Source: Aliivibrio fischeri ATCC 7744 = JCM 18803 = DSM 507 (lineage in GTDB: Bacteria; Pseudomonadota; Gammaproteobacteria; Enterobacterales; Vibrionaceae). From it: 64,000 nt of DNA. A program made the position numbers and the translations under genes. This document shows, in pieces, positions 1 through 9,281 of this stretch. The stretch is taken from positions 62,001 through 126,000 of the forward strand of contig NZ_CP092712.1 of the NCBI RefSeq assembly GCF_023983475.1. Reading direction: 5' to 3'. Position 1 is the stretch's first letter, and every line of letters starts with the position of its first letter. The notes beneath the pieces are model-generated. The model ran no database searches, was not told the origin of the DNA, and worked only from the letters and a program-made list of their open reading frames with translations.

Positions 1-908
1 GTAGGCAGTAGAGCAACGAGACGATCATCCGCACGTTTCTTTAGGTTATCTCGCAAGATAATATACGCTTCTGAATCTGCTTTACGTATTTGTAATTGTT
101 GAATGAGACAAATCAGAATTGGAACATGTTTTTTAAGTTTCTTTGGTAAGGCATCCCAATGCTCTAGTAAACCAGCGGTTCCCTTATTGGTCGCAATAAC
201 GGCCATTAACCCACATTCTGCTTTTTCTTCTAACTCTAAGGCTTGTTGGTCGGTAATTAGATTCGCTTTACTTAAAGGATGAATGATGTTTTTCAGTGCT
301 TGCCATTCATTTAATGCAAGGTAACACTCTTTTAGTAGTTCTAATAAAACCGGATTACGAGGGTAATCAACCTTAACAAACTGTAAGGTCGCTAATGCCA
401 GTTCATACTGTTTTTGGCGCATTTGCAGTTTTGCACTGGTTAATGCAACCGCTAATGTACTGTCATCTTGCTCTGATGCTAATTGTAGGTATTTATCTCT
501 CAGATCAGTTTGCTGACGACCTTGAGCCGCTTCCGCAGCAGCCAAATAATTTAATAGTGGGAAATCATTATGACGCCCACCTTTAGTTATTAGACGCTCA
601 GCCTCTTTCCATTCACCTTCGTGCAGTTTAATCATACCTTTAAAGGTGTTGTAACGAGCTTTACGCAAATGACGAGCACTAAACCAACCACGAGTATAAT
701 TACTCACAGATAGAATGCGCTTCACGATCATTTCAAGTAAGAACAAGCCAGCAATCAAAGCACCAATAAAGAGCACTAAGGTCGTTAAGCTCATCTCTAT
801 GGTCGTATTAGCAACGGATATTAATACATAGCCTTGTTGATCAGCAAAGGTTGTTCCCACGATTAATCCACCGACTAAGACAATCGCCAGAAGAAGTAAT
901 CGGATCAT
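1..908 (-). CDS. hemY: HemY, inner-membrane protein of the hem operon (partial, C-terminus beyond window)
   Basis: Last gene of hemCDXY; the reading frame is open to the window edge, so about 302 N-terminal residues are present and the C-terminus is missing. My translation starts MIRLLLLAIVLVGG and shows two hydrophobic segments (about residues 3-20 and 40-62) followed by helical TPR-like repeats, the usual HemY layout. The ATG (908-906) overlaps the hemX stop (907-905) as ATGA, which indicates translational coupling. The family is associated with late haem/protohaem synthesis but its exact biochemical role is unsettled; it is not the protoporphyrinogen oxidase also called HemY in Gram-positives. 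Identification rests on operon position and topology and is firm. Confidence 0.9.
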   Translation of the reverse strand, partial: MIRLLLLAIVLVGGLIVGTTFADQQGYVLISVANTTIEMSLTTLVLFIGALIAGLFLLEMIVKRILSVSNYTRGWFSARHLRKARYNTFKGMIKLHEGEWKEAERLITKGGRHNDFPLLNYLAAAEAAQGRQQTDLRDKYLQLASEQDDSTLAVALTSAKLQMRQKQYELALATLQFVKVDYPRNPVLLELLKECYLALNEWQALKNIIHPLSKANLITDQQALELEEKAECGLMAVIATNKGTAGLLEHWDALPKKLKKHVPILICLIQQLQIRKADSEAYIILRDNLKKRADDRLVALLP

Positions 909-2098
909 GATTTACCTCCTTCAGTTGTTTCAGTCTGTTTTACTGTTGCTTTTGGGGTTTCACCAATCGCTTGAACATTACGGCGAAGTCGCTCTGAAAT
1001 GAAGTCCGACAATAGCGCTTGAGTCTTCATTTTCTTTGGATAACGAACGTCTACTTTGTATTTTGCTAAAGAGTCTAGCTGAGCCATAAAGCTTTTCACT
1101 GCAGGGTCATCTTGTTGGAAGTACTGAGAAGACCACAGTTTTGCGCTTTCTAGTGATGTTGCATAAACCTCACTTTGCTCACGATAAAGTGCTTTAGATG
1201 CCAGTAGCAATTTGCCTTTAATGTTCTCTTTTAAGTAAAAATGCTGCTCAGGGCTAAGTAGTGGAATAACGTTACCTTCACGAACTCTATATGTAATGAA
1301 GTGGCCAGCAAAATCATTAAGAGATTGTTTTAGGTTTGATTGCCAATCATTAATGTTGGTTGAAACGTGTTTTTCTTCGACAGCATCGGCTTCTGGAAGA
1401 ACGGCGCTTGCCAATGGCAGTTTATTAATTTGTTGTTCTAGGCTATTTAGTTTTAATACTAAGCCATCACGGTCAATTAATGGGATCGCTTTTAATGTCG
1501 CAATGTCATCAGCCATTGCGCGACGTAGCGGTGTAAGGCTTGGATCGTTTAATGCAGAAATTCGTTGGTCTGCGTTTTCCATTAAACGCGTTGCACTGAC
1601 CACATCATGTTCCAACCATAATTTACGACCAGCCATTTTTACTAAGTAATCCGCTTCTGCAAGTAACCAGTCATTTGGACGACGACCTTTGATATCAGCA
1701 ATTGCCAATTGAAGGCTCGCAATGCTCTTATCTTGTTGCTGCATTAGAACCGTCGCCTTACGTACAATCTCATCTGCTTTATCGGTAATGCGCTGCTCTG
1801 CTGCAACCAGTTTTGCATCAAGCGTGGTATCTGCTGTTTTTAATTTTTGCTCAAGTTGAGCGATTTGGATTTGTTGTTGGGTAACTTGTTGTTGCGATGC
1901 TAAGAAGGCACCGCCACTGAATAAAATAGAGATAATAATGGCAACAGTCCCTAAGCGACGGCCTTTTTTATCGACAATATTTTCTGTGTTAGAAGCAGAG
2001 TGTGTGGTGGTTTTCTCTGGCTCTTTTTTTATATCAGGGGCTGTAGTCACAACCGGCTTATCTTCGGTTGGCTGTGTTGTATTATTATTTTTTGTCAT
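905..2098 (-). CDS. hemX: HemX, uroporphyrinogen-III C-methyltransferase-like membrane protein
   Basis: A 397-residue protein with a polar Thr/Lys-rich cytoplasmic N-terminus (1-45), one membrane segment (about 47-68, with the run IIISILFSGGAF), a Gln-rich coiled coil (about 70-125) and a helical periplasmic domain. This is the HemX family. It is often labelled a methyltransferase, but there is no recognisable SAM-binding site, so that function should not be assumed. Both ends overlap its neighbours as ATGA (hemD upstream, hemY downstream), so hemD-X-Y are probably translated in series. The Gln/Lys-rich tail (after about 370) is low in complexity. Confidence 0.92.
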   Translation of the reverse strand: MTKNNNTTQPTEDKPVVTTAPDIKKEPEKTTTHSASNTENIVDKKGRRLGTVAIIISILFSGGAFLASQQQVTQQQIQIAQLEQKLKTADTTLDAKLVAAEQRITDKADEIVRKATVLMQQQDKSIASLQLAIADIKGRRPNDWLLAEADYLVKMAGRKLWLEHDVVSATRLMENADQRISALNDPSLTPLRRAMADDIATLKAIPLIDRDGLVLKLNSLEQQINKLPLASAVLPEADAVEEKHVSTNINDWQSNLKQSLNDFAGHFITYRVREGNVIPLLSPEQHFYLKENIKGKLLLASKALYREQSEVYATSLESAKLWSSQYFQQDDPAVKSFMAQLDSLAKYKVDVRYPKKMKTQALLSDFISERLRRNVQAIGETPKATVKQTETTEGGKS

Positions 2099-2856
2099 TT
2101 GAAAATCCCATCATAATGATGCTCACTGATATAGTGCAGCAAGTCGGAATTAGAGGCTCCGCCAACCGTTTCAATATGTTGATAACCAAGTTCTTTTGCA
2201 AACTGGTTAATGCGCTCACTTGGTACCAATAATCTAAGCTTCAGTACCCAATTTAAATCTGTACCTGTAAATTGAGAGGTGAAAAAAGAGAGTTGTTCAC
2301 CACTGGTCACAATCAATGTGTTTACGTTCTTTTCTTGCCACTCTCGAGTTTTGATAGATGCATCAAATGCGATGGCTTGACGTTGGTAAGCCTCGCAATA
2401 TGTCACATCCACATTGAGATCGTTCAGAACTTGATAAATCAGATCTCGTCCGCCATTTCCTCGAAGAATAATGGCTTTTTTCCCTGTCGCGTTTTGTAAG
2501 ACAGGAAGGGCTAATAAATGTTCACTGTCGCTATGGGTTGGGTAGTGTACTGGATCTGAAATATACTTTTTGAGGTGTTGAGCGCTCTTTTGACCGACCG
2601 CAATATAATTAACCCCCTGTTTCCACTCTAATTGTAGCTGTTTTAAATACTTTTGGGTGTATTCAACAGCGTGCTGACTGACAGCGATAATAAAATCACC
2701 ATCATTAAGTGAAGAAAATAGCCTAGGGAGTTGAGACAGTTCATTGCCGGGGTGAATGGTGATAAGAGGATGAGAAATAGCTGGATGCCCTGATTGATTC
2801 AAGGCATCACATAAAGCTTGGCTCTCTTGCTCAGGGCGAGTCACCAAAATCGTCAT
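2095..2856 (-). CDS. hemD: Uroporphyrinogen-III synthase
   Basis: 253 residues, the usual length. The enzyme cyclises hydroxymethylbilane, made by the upstream HemC, inverting ring D to give uroporphyrinogen III. The N-terminus MTILVTRPEQESQAL is the typical HemD opening, and the motif LIVTSGEQLSFF (about 183-194) corresponds to the conserved T/S-S region near the active site. HemD is poorly conserved, so the call rests on this opening, length and gene order. It starts 2 bp after the hemC stop and its TGA overlaps the hemX ATG, so it is within a tight operon. Confidence 0.95.
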   Translation of the reverse strand: MTILVTRPEQESQALCDALNQSGHPAISHPLITIHPGNELSQLPRLFSSLNDGDFIIAVSQHAVEYTQKYLKQLQLEWKQGVNYIAVGQKSAQHLKKYISDPVHYPTHSDSEHLLALPVLQNATGKKAIILRGNGGRDLIYQVLNDLNVDVTYCEAYQRQAIAFDASIKTREWQEKNVNTLIVTSGEQLSFFTSQFTGTDLNWVLKLRLLVPSERINQFAKELGYQHIETVGGASNSDLLHYISEHHYDGIFK

Positions 2857-2858
2857 AG

Positions 2859-3794
2859 TTACGCTTCTGCGTATAGGCGTTCTAAAATTTCTTTCGCGCC
2901 ATCGTTTAAAAGTTGATCGGCAAGTTGAGTACCTAAAGCTTCCGCGTCAGAAACCGGTCCAGACACTTCACCACGGATCATCACTGAGCCATCAGGTTCA
3001 CCAACAAGAGCACGTAACCAAATTTGGTCACCATCAATGAGTGAGTAGCTACCGATTGGCACTTGGCAACCACCTTCTAAGCGATTATTCATTGCACGCT
3101 CACACAGAACTCGGTTTGCTGTTTCTGGGTGATTTAGAGGTTCAAGTAAAGCACGAAGACGATCGTCATCTAAGCGAGCTTCAATACCAACAGCTCCTTG
3201 ACCTACAGCAGGTAATGATTGCTCAGGTTCGATTGCACTTTTGATTCGGTCTTCTAGACCTAAACGGATTAAACCAGCACAAGCAAGAATGATCGCATCG
3301 TAGTTACCATCATCCAGTTTTTGTAGACGAGTTCCCACATTACCGCGTAATTCTTTGATAATAAGATCAGGACGAGCTTCTTTAAGTTGGCATTGACGAC
3401 GTAGGCTACAAGTACCAACAACGGCGCCTTGAGGTAACTCATCAATATTGTTGTAAGTGTTCGATACAAATGCGTCACGTGGGTCTTCACGCTCACAAAT
3501 CGTAACAAGACCTAGACCTTCAGGAAATTCAACTGGCACGTCTTTCATTGAGTGAACAGCAAGGTCTGCGCGGCCTTCTAGCATCGCAACTTCAAGTTCT
3601 TTAACGAATAAGCCTTTTCCGCCAACTTTTGCTAATGGCGTATCAAGAATAATGTCGCCTTTCGTTACCATAGTAACCAATTCAACTTCCAAACCAGGGT
3701 GAGCGGCTTGCAGTGCATCTTTAACAAAGTGGGCTTGCCATAGAGCCAAAGGGCTTTTACGAGTGGCGATACGAACAGGTAATTGCTGTGACAT
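2859..3794 (-). CDS. hemC: Porphobilinogen deaminase (hydroxymethylbilane synthase)
   Basis: 311 residues. It polymerises four porphobilinogens into hydroxymethylbilane in the cytoplasm. The N-terminus shows [14 protein letters not shown], the conserved substrate-binding opening, and the dipyrromethane cofactor cysteine is C243 in the motif [16 protein letters not shown] (81-87) and GTCSLRRQ (127-134) are also family signatures. It is the first gene of hemCDXY and is divergent from cyaA, with a shared 257-bp control region, exactly as in Escherichia and Vibrio. No truncation or odd residue seen. Confidence 0.98.
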   Translation of the reverse strand: MSQQLPVRIATRKSPLALWQAHFVKDALQAAHPGLEVELVTMVTKGDIILDTPLAKVGGKGLFVKELEVAMLEGRADLAVHSMKDVPVEFPEGLGLVTICEREDPRDAFVSNTYNNIDELPQGAVVGTCSLRRQCQLKEARPDLIIKELRGNVGTRLQKLDDGNYDAIILACAGLIRLGLEDRIKSAIEPEQSLPAVGQGAVGIEARLDDDRLRALLEPLNHPETANRVLCERAMNNRLEGGCQVPIGSYSLIDGDQIWLRALVGEPDGSVMIRGEVSGPVSDAEALGTQLADQLLNDGAKEILERLYAEA

Positions 3795-3957
3795 AGTAGT
3801 ATCCGATCAAAATAATTACCTTATCCTACCATTACTTGAGGGTGAGGTGAAAATACAGGATGACAACAGTGTGATTATGGGTTAAAAACATCAGCGCAAA
3901 AGGTAAGGGTATTACTTTTTGTAGTGATGCGCTAAACTTTACGTCTAAAGTTAAAAG

Positions 3958-3973
3958 TGTTATCTTGATCACG
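3958..3973. promoter_or_regulatory. Putative CRP-cAMP site upstream of cyaA
   Basis: TGTTA-N6-TCACG lies about 80 bp before the cyaA start in the hemC/cyaA divergent region. It matches the CRP half-sites TGTGA/TCACA at 8 of 10 positions. CRP is known to repress cyaA in enteric bacteria; that the same feedback holds here is inference. Confidence 0.45.
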
Positions 3974-4051
3974 TTTTATAGTCGGTATTGAACGAATGCT
4001 GTTCAATATTCACCATCATCTTAGATGACAAAGATTAGCTAGGCTTTCTAT

Positions 4052-6577
4052 TTGCAAACCTATATTGAAACATTAATTGCTCGACAGCAACGCCTCACGG
4101 AGCAACGTGTAGAGCGAGCTTTAGCACTAATGAAACCACTTGGGCAAGAGATCTTCCATCAATTGCCATTGCTATTGCATTTCAATCATTCGGAGCTTCC
4201 GGGTTTTGTTGAAGGTGCACCTAGTGGTATTAAACAATTTCATGCAAATAAAAAGCAGCGTGAGTGGATGGCTCAACTTACGCTTCGTTATCCTCTATCT
4301 ACTTCAAATCAAGGTAATATTCTTGGTTTGTATTCAATGGGTAGTACTTCTTCTATTGGCCAAACCGTTGCCAGTGATCTCGATATTTGGGTTTGTATTC
4401 CTGAAAATCTTCCTGCCGAGAAAAAAGCACTTCTACAACAAAAATGTGATGCACTCACCGAGTGGGCATTGCAGTTTTATATTGAAGCTAACTTCTTCTT
4501 AATGGAACAGAATCGTTTTAGAGATGCGTATTCTGAAGAGATGACAGGTGATAACTGTGGTTCTTCACAACATCTTCTTTTGCTTGATGAGTTTTATCGT
4601 ACTGCCGTATGTCTAGGTGGACAGCAATTACTATGGCAAATCATCCCTCCAGAAATGGAAGAAAGTTATGATGATTATGTCGATCAGTTGTGTGAGCAAG
4701 GGATTATTCAGCGTGACCAATGGATTGATTTTGGTCGCCTTAACCATATTCCTGCTGAAGAGTATTTTGGCTCAAGTTTATGGCAACTATATAAAAGTAT
4801 CGATTCACCGTTTAAATCGGTGTTAAAAGCGATCTTATTGGAAGCTTATTCTTGGGAGTACCCGCATACACAACTATTAAGCATTGATAGTAAACGCCGA
4901 TTTTTTGCCGATGATCCCGATCTTTATGGGATGGATGCGTACTACCTGATGCTTGAGAAAGTGACTCGTTATCTTGAACGAACTAATGATATGTCTCGTT
5001 TAGAGTTGGTTCGTCGTAGTTTCTATTTGAAAACACATGAGAAGCTTTCAAGAAGACAAGGTCAAGGCTCAGTTGAATGGCGTCGTAAGGCGTTAAGTGA
5101 GTTAACGACACAATGGGGATGGAGCTCTGAATACATTACAGAGTTAGACTCTCGTCGTACTTGGAAAGTAGAACAGGTGAAGAAATCACACCACGATCTG
5201 CTTGAAGCCTTGATGCAAAGTTACCGAAACTTGATCCGTTTTGCGCGTAATAATGACATAACGTCGTCGATCAGCCCTGAAGATATCAGTATTCTTGCTC
5301 GTAAGCTTTATGCTGCATTTGAAGAACTTCCAGGTAAGGTAACGCTACTTAATCCTCAGATCTCACCAGATTTACACGAAGCGGATTTAAGTTTTATTGA
5401 GGTGCCAGAAGACAGCATTAATAAAGCTGGCTGGTACGTTTATAAAAAACCATTAATTGCTAAAGAATTAATGGGCGCTAAATTTTTAGAGCATAACCGA
5501 TATTTAAGTAAATTAGTGGCATGGGCGTTCTTTAATGGCCTACTAACTGAATCAACACGTTTGGATGCCGTGGTTCGTGATGCTGATTTGAATATCGATA
5601 AGTTCTACCAAATGGTGAGCGATTTAAGAAACACTTTCTCTGTGTACTTACCGCAGCCAACCAAAGAAGAATTAGGCAGTCCTTGTGAAGTTCGCCAACT
5701 TTCTATTTTTATTAATTTAGAAAACGATCCAACAGAGCGATTGAAACTGAAACCTGAGCGTATGAATCAGGCTGATGCGGATATTTTTAGTTGTGGCAGT
5801 GAGCAAAACAACCTAATTGGCAGCGTTGATTTAGTGTATCGAAATTCATGGCATGAAGTGAGAACACTAAACTTTAGCGGTGAAACCGCCATTCTTGATG
5901 CGTTAAAAACCGTATTGTGCAAAATGCACCAAGATGCTGCTCGTCCAGAATCTGTGGATGTGTTTTGTTACAGCAAACAGATGCGTGGCATTATTCGTAA
6001 TAACATTTATCAACTGCTGGCTGAGTGTATTGAGCTTCGTCTAAAGCCTGTTGAAAATAACGAAAAACGTCGTCGTTTCAAAGGCATCAAAATTGGTTCA
6101 ACCATGTATGGATTGTTCTTTGAGCGTCGTGGTGTATCGATCCAAAAACTGGAAGATTCTGTTCAGTTTTATTCGAGTATTTCTACCAATAAGGCGATTG
6201 GTTCAACCACCATACCTTTGGGTGATAACAGTGGTGTGGTTATCCCTGATGCGGTGGACTCATTTGCAAGTGAAGGTTTGATTCAATTCTTCTTTGATGA
6301 TTCGCAAAATGATGACGATGGTTTCAATATTTATGTCTTAGATGAAGAAAATAAGATTGAAATCTATCACCAATGTTATGGCAGCAAAGATGATATGGTG
6401 AACAGCATTAATCACTATTACACTTCAAGCCGTAATAATGAAGACTTGTCTAATCCAGATAAAGTGAACTTTAACTTACCTCAGTTTTATGAGGTGATGT
6501 ATGGTGAGACACAAGAGGCGTCGATTCACTCATATCGTAGTGGTCAACAGCAAGTTAAAGTAAAACAAGCCAACTAA
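4052..6577 (+). CDS. cyaA: Class I adenylate cyclase, TTG start
   Basis: 841 residues. It makes cAMP from ATP and feeds CRP-dependent catabolite control. The N-terminal catalytic half has the class I signature GSTSSIGQTVASDLDIW (about 97-113), with the two metal-binding aspartates in DLD. The C-terminal half is the regulatory region that answers to EIIA-Glc in enterics. The start is TTG: translation from it gives the family opening TYIETL followed by RVERALALM, and no in-frame ATG fits better. A UUG start is also used by E. coli cyaA, where it limits expression. A CRP-like site lies upstream, suggesting autoregulation. Neighbours hemC and uvrD are in normal Vibrio order. Confidence 0.97.
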   Translation: MQTYIETLIARQQRLTEQRVERALALMKPLGQEIFHQLPLLLHFNHSELPGFVEGAPSGIKQFHANKKQREWMAQLTLRYPLSTSNQGNILGLYSMGSTSSIGQTVASDLDIWVCIPENLPAEKKALLQQKCDALTEWALQFYIEANFFLMEQNRFRDAYSEEMTGDNCGSSQHLLLLDEFYRTAVCLGGQQLLWQIIPPEMEESYDDYVDQLCEQGIIQRDQWIDFGRLNHIPAEEYFGSSLWQLYKSIDSPFKSVLKAILLEAYSWEYPHTQLLSIDSKRRFFADDPDLYGMDAYYLMLEKVTRYLERTNDMSRLELVRRSFYLKTHEKLSRRQGQGSVEWRRKALSELTTQWGWSSEYITELDSRRTWKVEQVKKSHHDLLEALMQSYRNLIRFARNNDITSSISPEDISILARKLYAAFEELPGKVTLLNPQISPDLHEADLSFIEVPEDSINKAGWYVYKKPLIAKELMGAKFLEHNRYLSKLVAWAFFNGLLTESTRLDAVVRDADLNIDKFYQMVSDLRNTFSVYLPQPTKEELGSPCEVRQLSIFINLENDPTERLKLKPERMNQADADIFSCGSEQNNLIGSVDLVYRNSWHEVRTLNFSGETAILDALKTVLCKMHQDAARPESVDVFCYSKQMRGIIRNNIYQLLAECIELRLKPVENNEKRRRFKGIKIGSTMYGLFFERRGVSIQKLEDSVQFYSSISTNKAIGSTTIPLGDNSGVVIPDAVDSFASEGLIQFFFDDSQNDDDGFNIYVLDEENKIEIYHQCYGSKDDMVNSINHYYTSSRNNEDLSNPDKVNFNLPQFYEVMYGETQEASIHSYRSGQQQVKVKQAN

Positions 6578-6586
6578 AAAGCAAAA

Positions 6587-6612
6587 AGAGACCCGAGATT
6601 TGGGTCTCACTT
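6587..6612 (+). terminator. Hairpin after cyaA
   Basis: The inverted repeat GAGACCC/GGGTCTC with a 7-nt loop lies 10 bp after the cyaA stop. The following sequence is only mildly T-rich (ACTTCATTTC), so it is a weak intrinsic terminator or attenuating hairpin. Confidence 0.5.
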
Positions 6613-6636
6613 CATTTCAGTATATACTCCGTCTAC

Positions 6637-6652
6637 ATGTATAAATAACCAG
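6637..6652. promoter_or_regulatory. Probable LexA (SOS) box upstream of uvrD
   Basis: ATGTATAAATAACCAG lies 9 bp before the uvrD ATG. It resembles the 16-bp LexA consensus CTGTN8ACAG, with one mismatch in each outer half, and closely follows the E. coli uvrD box (CTGTATATATACCCAG, from memory). SOS control of uvrD is established in enterics. The site is degenerate, so regulation here is a good guess only. Confidence 0.55.
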
Positions 6653-6661
6653 TGTGATGTG

Positions 6662-8863
6662 ATGGACGTTTCTTTTCTTCTTGATGGTCTTAATGACAAA
6701 CAGCGCGAAGCCGTAGCCGCTCCGTTAGAAAACATGCTTGTACTTGCGGGTGCCGGTAGTGGTAAAACTCGAGTACTTGTTCATCGTATCGCATGGTTAA
6801 TGCAAATTGAGCAAGCGTCTCCTTTCTCTATCATGTCAGTGACCTTTACCAATAAAGCGGCTGCTGAAATGCGTGGTCGTATTGAAGAGCTAATGCATGG
6901 TAGTGCTGGTGGTATGTGGAACGGTACTTTCCACGGTATTTGTCATCGTATTCTTCGTGCTCATTATCTTGATGCAAAATTACCAGAAGGTTTCCAAATT
7001 ATTGATTCTGATGATCAACAACGTTTATTAAAACGACTGATCAAAGCGCAGAATTTAGATGATAAAAACTGGCCCGCTCGTCAAGCTGCTTGGTTTATTA
7101 ATGGTAAAAAAGACGAAGGTTTACGTCCTCACCAAATTAATTCTTTCAACGATCCAATTACTCAAACATGGTTGAAAGTTTACAGTGCTTACCAAGAGGC
7201 TTGTGATCGTGCAGGTTTAGTGGATTTTGCTGAAATCTTACTGCGTGCACATGAATTGCTTCGTGATCACAAACATATCAGAGAGCACTACCAAGCGCGT
7301 TTTAAGCATATTTTGGTGGACGAATTCCAAGATACCAACAACATCCAATACGCTTGGCTACGCATGATGGCTGGGTCAGATTGTGATGTGATGATCGTAG
7401 GTGATGATGACCAATCCATCTATGGTTGGCGTGGTGCTCAGATTGAAAATATTCAAAAATTCTTAGATGAATTTGTTGGTGCAAAAACCATTCGTCTAGA
7501 ACAAAACTACCGTTCAACTGCCAATATTCTAAATGCAGCCAACGAATTGATCAGTAACAACACTGAGCGTATGGGCAAGAAGTTATGGACTGAAGGTGTG
7601 GAAGGCGACTTAATATCCATTTATTCGGCGTATAACGAATTAGATGAAGCACGTTTTGCTGTCGGTAAGATTAAAGAGTGGCGTGATAATGGTGGGGCAC
7701 TTGAAGACTCCGCATTTTTATATCGTAATAACGCCCAATCTCGTGTACTTGAAGAAGCGTTAATTCAAGCTGGCCTACCGTACCGAATTTATGGTGGTAT
7801 GCGATTCTTCGAACGACAAGAGATCAAAGATGCCTTGTCTTACTTACGTTTAATGAATAACCGTAATGATGATGCTGCGTTTGAGCGTGTTGTTAATACA
7901 CCGACTCGTGGTTTAGGTGATAAAACGTTAGAGACTGTGCGTTTTGCTGCTCGTGAGCGTGGAGCAACCATGTGGCAGGCAAGTATTGCCTTAATTGAAG
8001 AACAAGTATTACCAGGACGTGCAGCAGGCGCATTAAGTCGTTTTATCGAATTAATTAACGCATTAGAAGATGATACTCGTGATTGTCGTCTACATGAACA
8101 AACAGACCAAGTGATCAAAAGTTCTGGTTTGTTTGCTATGTATGAACAAGAGAAAGGCGAAAAATCAAAAGCACGTATTGAAAACTTGGAAGAGCTGGTA
8201 ACAGCAACTCGACAGTTTGAAAAACCTGAAGAAGCAGAAGAGATGACCGATCTGACGGCTTTCTTAACTCATGCTGCATTGGAAGCGGGTGAGGGTCAGG
8301 CTGATGAGTTTGAAGATGCCGTTCAATTAATGACATTGCATAGTGCTAAAGGACTAGAGTTCCCACTTGTGTTTATGGTGGGTGTTGAAGAAGGCATGTT
8401 CCCGAGCCAAATGTCAGCAGAAGAAGCCGGACGTTTAGAAGAAGAACGTCGTCTTTGTTATGTTGGTATGACTCGTGCGATGGAAAAACTGTACATCACT
8501 TATGCAGAGATGCGTCGTTTGTATGGCCAAGATAAATACCATAAACCATCGCGCTTTATTAAAGAGATCCCAACTGAATGCGTAGAAGAAGTACGTATGA
8601 AGGCGAAAGTCAGTCGCGCAGGATCATATGGCAGTTATGGTCAAAGTGCGTCTTCAGACAGCCGTTTTGGTCAAAAAGCGGTGAATAATAACTTCAATGA
8701 AACGGGTTATGCGTTAGGTCAGCGAGTGAAACATCCAAAGTTTGGTGAAGGAACTATTATTAACTTTGAAGGTGCAGGGCCACAAGGTCGTGTACAAGTT
8801 GCGTTTAATGGTGAAGGGATCAAATGGTTGGTTACTCAGTACGCTAAGCTAGAATCAATCTAG
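6662..8863 (+). CDS. uvrD: DNA helicase II (UvrD)
   Basis: 733 residues from the ATG at 6662. A GTG sits directly in front, but the family starts MDVS-LLD, so the ATG is preferred. It is a superfamily I 3'-5' helicase for nucleotide excision and mismatch repair. Visible motifs: Walker A GAGSGKT (30-36), TFTNKAA (motif Ia), VDEFQDTN (motif II), GDDDQSIYGWRGA (motif III), QNYRS (motif IV), TLHSAKGLEF (motif V) and VGMTRA (motif VI). The C-terminal Tudor-like domain (GQRVKHPKFGEGTI) that contacts RNA polymerase in E. coli is present. A LexA-like box precedes it and a strong terminator follows. Confidence 0.98.
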   Translation: MDVSFLLDGLNDKQREAVAAPLENMLVLAGAGSGKTRVLVHRIAWLMQIEQASPFSIMSVTFTNKAAAEMRGRIEELMHGSAGGMWNGTFHGICHRILRAHYLDAKLPEGFQIIDSDDQQRLLKRLIKAQNLDDKNWPARQAAWFINGKKDEGLRPHQINSFNDPITQTWLKVYSAYQEACDRAGLVDFAEILLRAHELLRDHKHIREHYQARFKHILVDEFQDTNNIQYAWLRMMAGSDCDVMIVGDDDQSIYGWRGAQIENIQKFLDEFVGAKTIRLEQNYRSTANILNAANELISNNTERMGKKLWTEGVEGDLISIYSAYNELDEARFAVGKIKEWRDNGGALEDSAFLYRNNAQSRVLEEALIQAGLPYRIYGGMRFFERQEIKDALSYLRLMNNRNDDAAFERVVNTPTRGLGDKTLETVRFAARERGATMWQASIALIEEQVLPGRAAGALSRFIELINALEDDTRDCRLHEQTDQVIKSSGLFAMYEQEKGEKSKARIENLEELVTATRQFEKPEEAEEMTDLTAFLTHAALEAGEGQADEFEDAVQLMTLHSAKGLEFPLVFMVGVEEGMFPSQMSAEEAGRLEEERRLCYVGMTRAMEKLYITYAEMRRLYGQDKYHKPSRFIKEIPTECVEEVRMKAKVSRAGSYGSYGQSASSDSRFGQKAVNNNFNETGYALGQRVKHPKFGEGTIINFEGAGPQGRVQVAFNGEGIKWLVTQYAKLESI

Positions 8864-8887
8864 GTTGGCTTTTAATTAATAAAATAA

Positions 8888-8917
8888 AAAAAGAGAGCAC
8901 ATATGCTCTCTTTTTTT
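8888..8917. terminator. Strong intrinsic terminator between uvrD and the convergent small gene
   Basis: AGAGAGCA-CATA-TGCTCTCT is followed by seven T residues, and preceded by an A-run, so it can work on both strands. It terminates uvrD from the left and the small zinc-ribbon gene (stop at 8923) from the right. Confidence 0.9.
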
Positions 8918-8922
8918 ATCTA

Positions 8923-9090
8923 TTATTTAGCCACATCTGAATTCATCGTAAAAGGACTTAAAAATTGTAATTCATTACAATTGTGACATTTAAATTTCTT
9001 TGTATTACGTTGAGTGATGTATCTTTCAACAAAACTTCGTTTAGATGGTAATAGCGGTAATTCCGCTTTACAGTTCTTACACCTAGCCAT
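8923..9090 (-). CDS. Small four-cysteine zinc-ribbon protein (55 aa)
   Basis: This short frame reads MARCKNCKAELPLLPSKR..., ending DVAK and a TAA at 8925-8923. Two Cys-x2-Cys pairs (C4/C7 and C35/C38) sit 27 residues apart, as in a zinc ribbon, with a basic middle (KRSFVERYITQRNTKKFKCHNC) suited to binding nucleic acid or protein. On the minus strand an AGG lies about 10 nt before the ATG, and the gene ends against a bidirectional terminator. I cannot name a family. It is not part of the uvrD or rarD transcripts, so it may be a free-standing monocistron. Being a gene is supported by the paired cysteines, the ribosome site and the terminator; function is unknown. Confidence 0.6.
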   Translation of the reverse strand: MARCKNCKAELPLLPSKRSFVERYITQRNTKKFKCHNCNELQFLSPFTMNSDVAK

Positions 9091-9224
9091 ATCTTGAACC
9101 TATTTACAATGTTATCAATAGTTTATGTTTTTTTTATTAAACCAGTGTCACATATTGAGAAATAAATTTCACGGATATATTGCTAATTAAGTATAAAAAA
9201 GTGCAATAAGTAGGCGTAGGTCTA

Positions 9225-9269
9225 AATATAAAAATTAGGTATACATTTTAATGTTACAAAATTATACCT
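9225..9269 (-). terminator. Terminator after rarD
   Basis: Inverted repeat AGGTATA-ATTTT / AAAAT-TATACCT (9237-9269, one unpaired base) is followed on the minus strand by AATTTTTATATTT. It lies 13 bp beyond the rarD stop. Confidence 0.6.
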
Positions 9270-9281
9270 AGCTCTTTAGTG

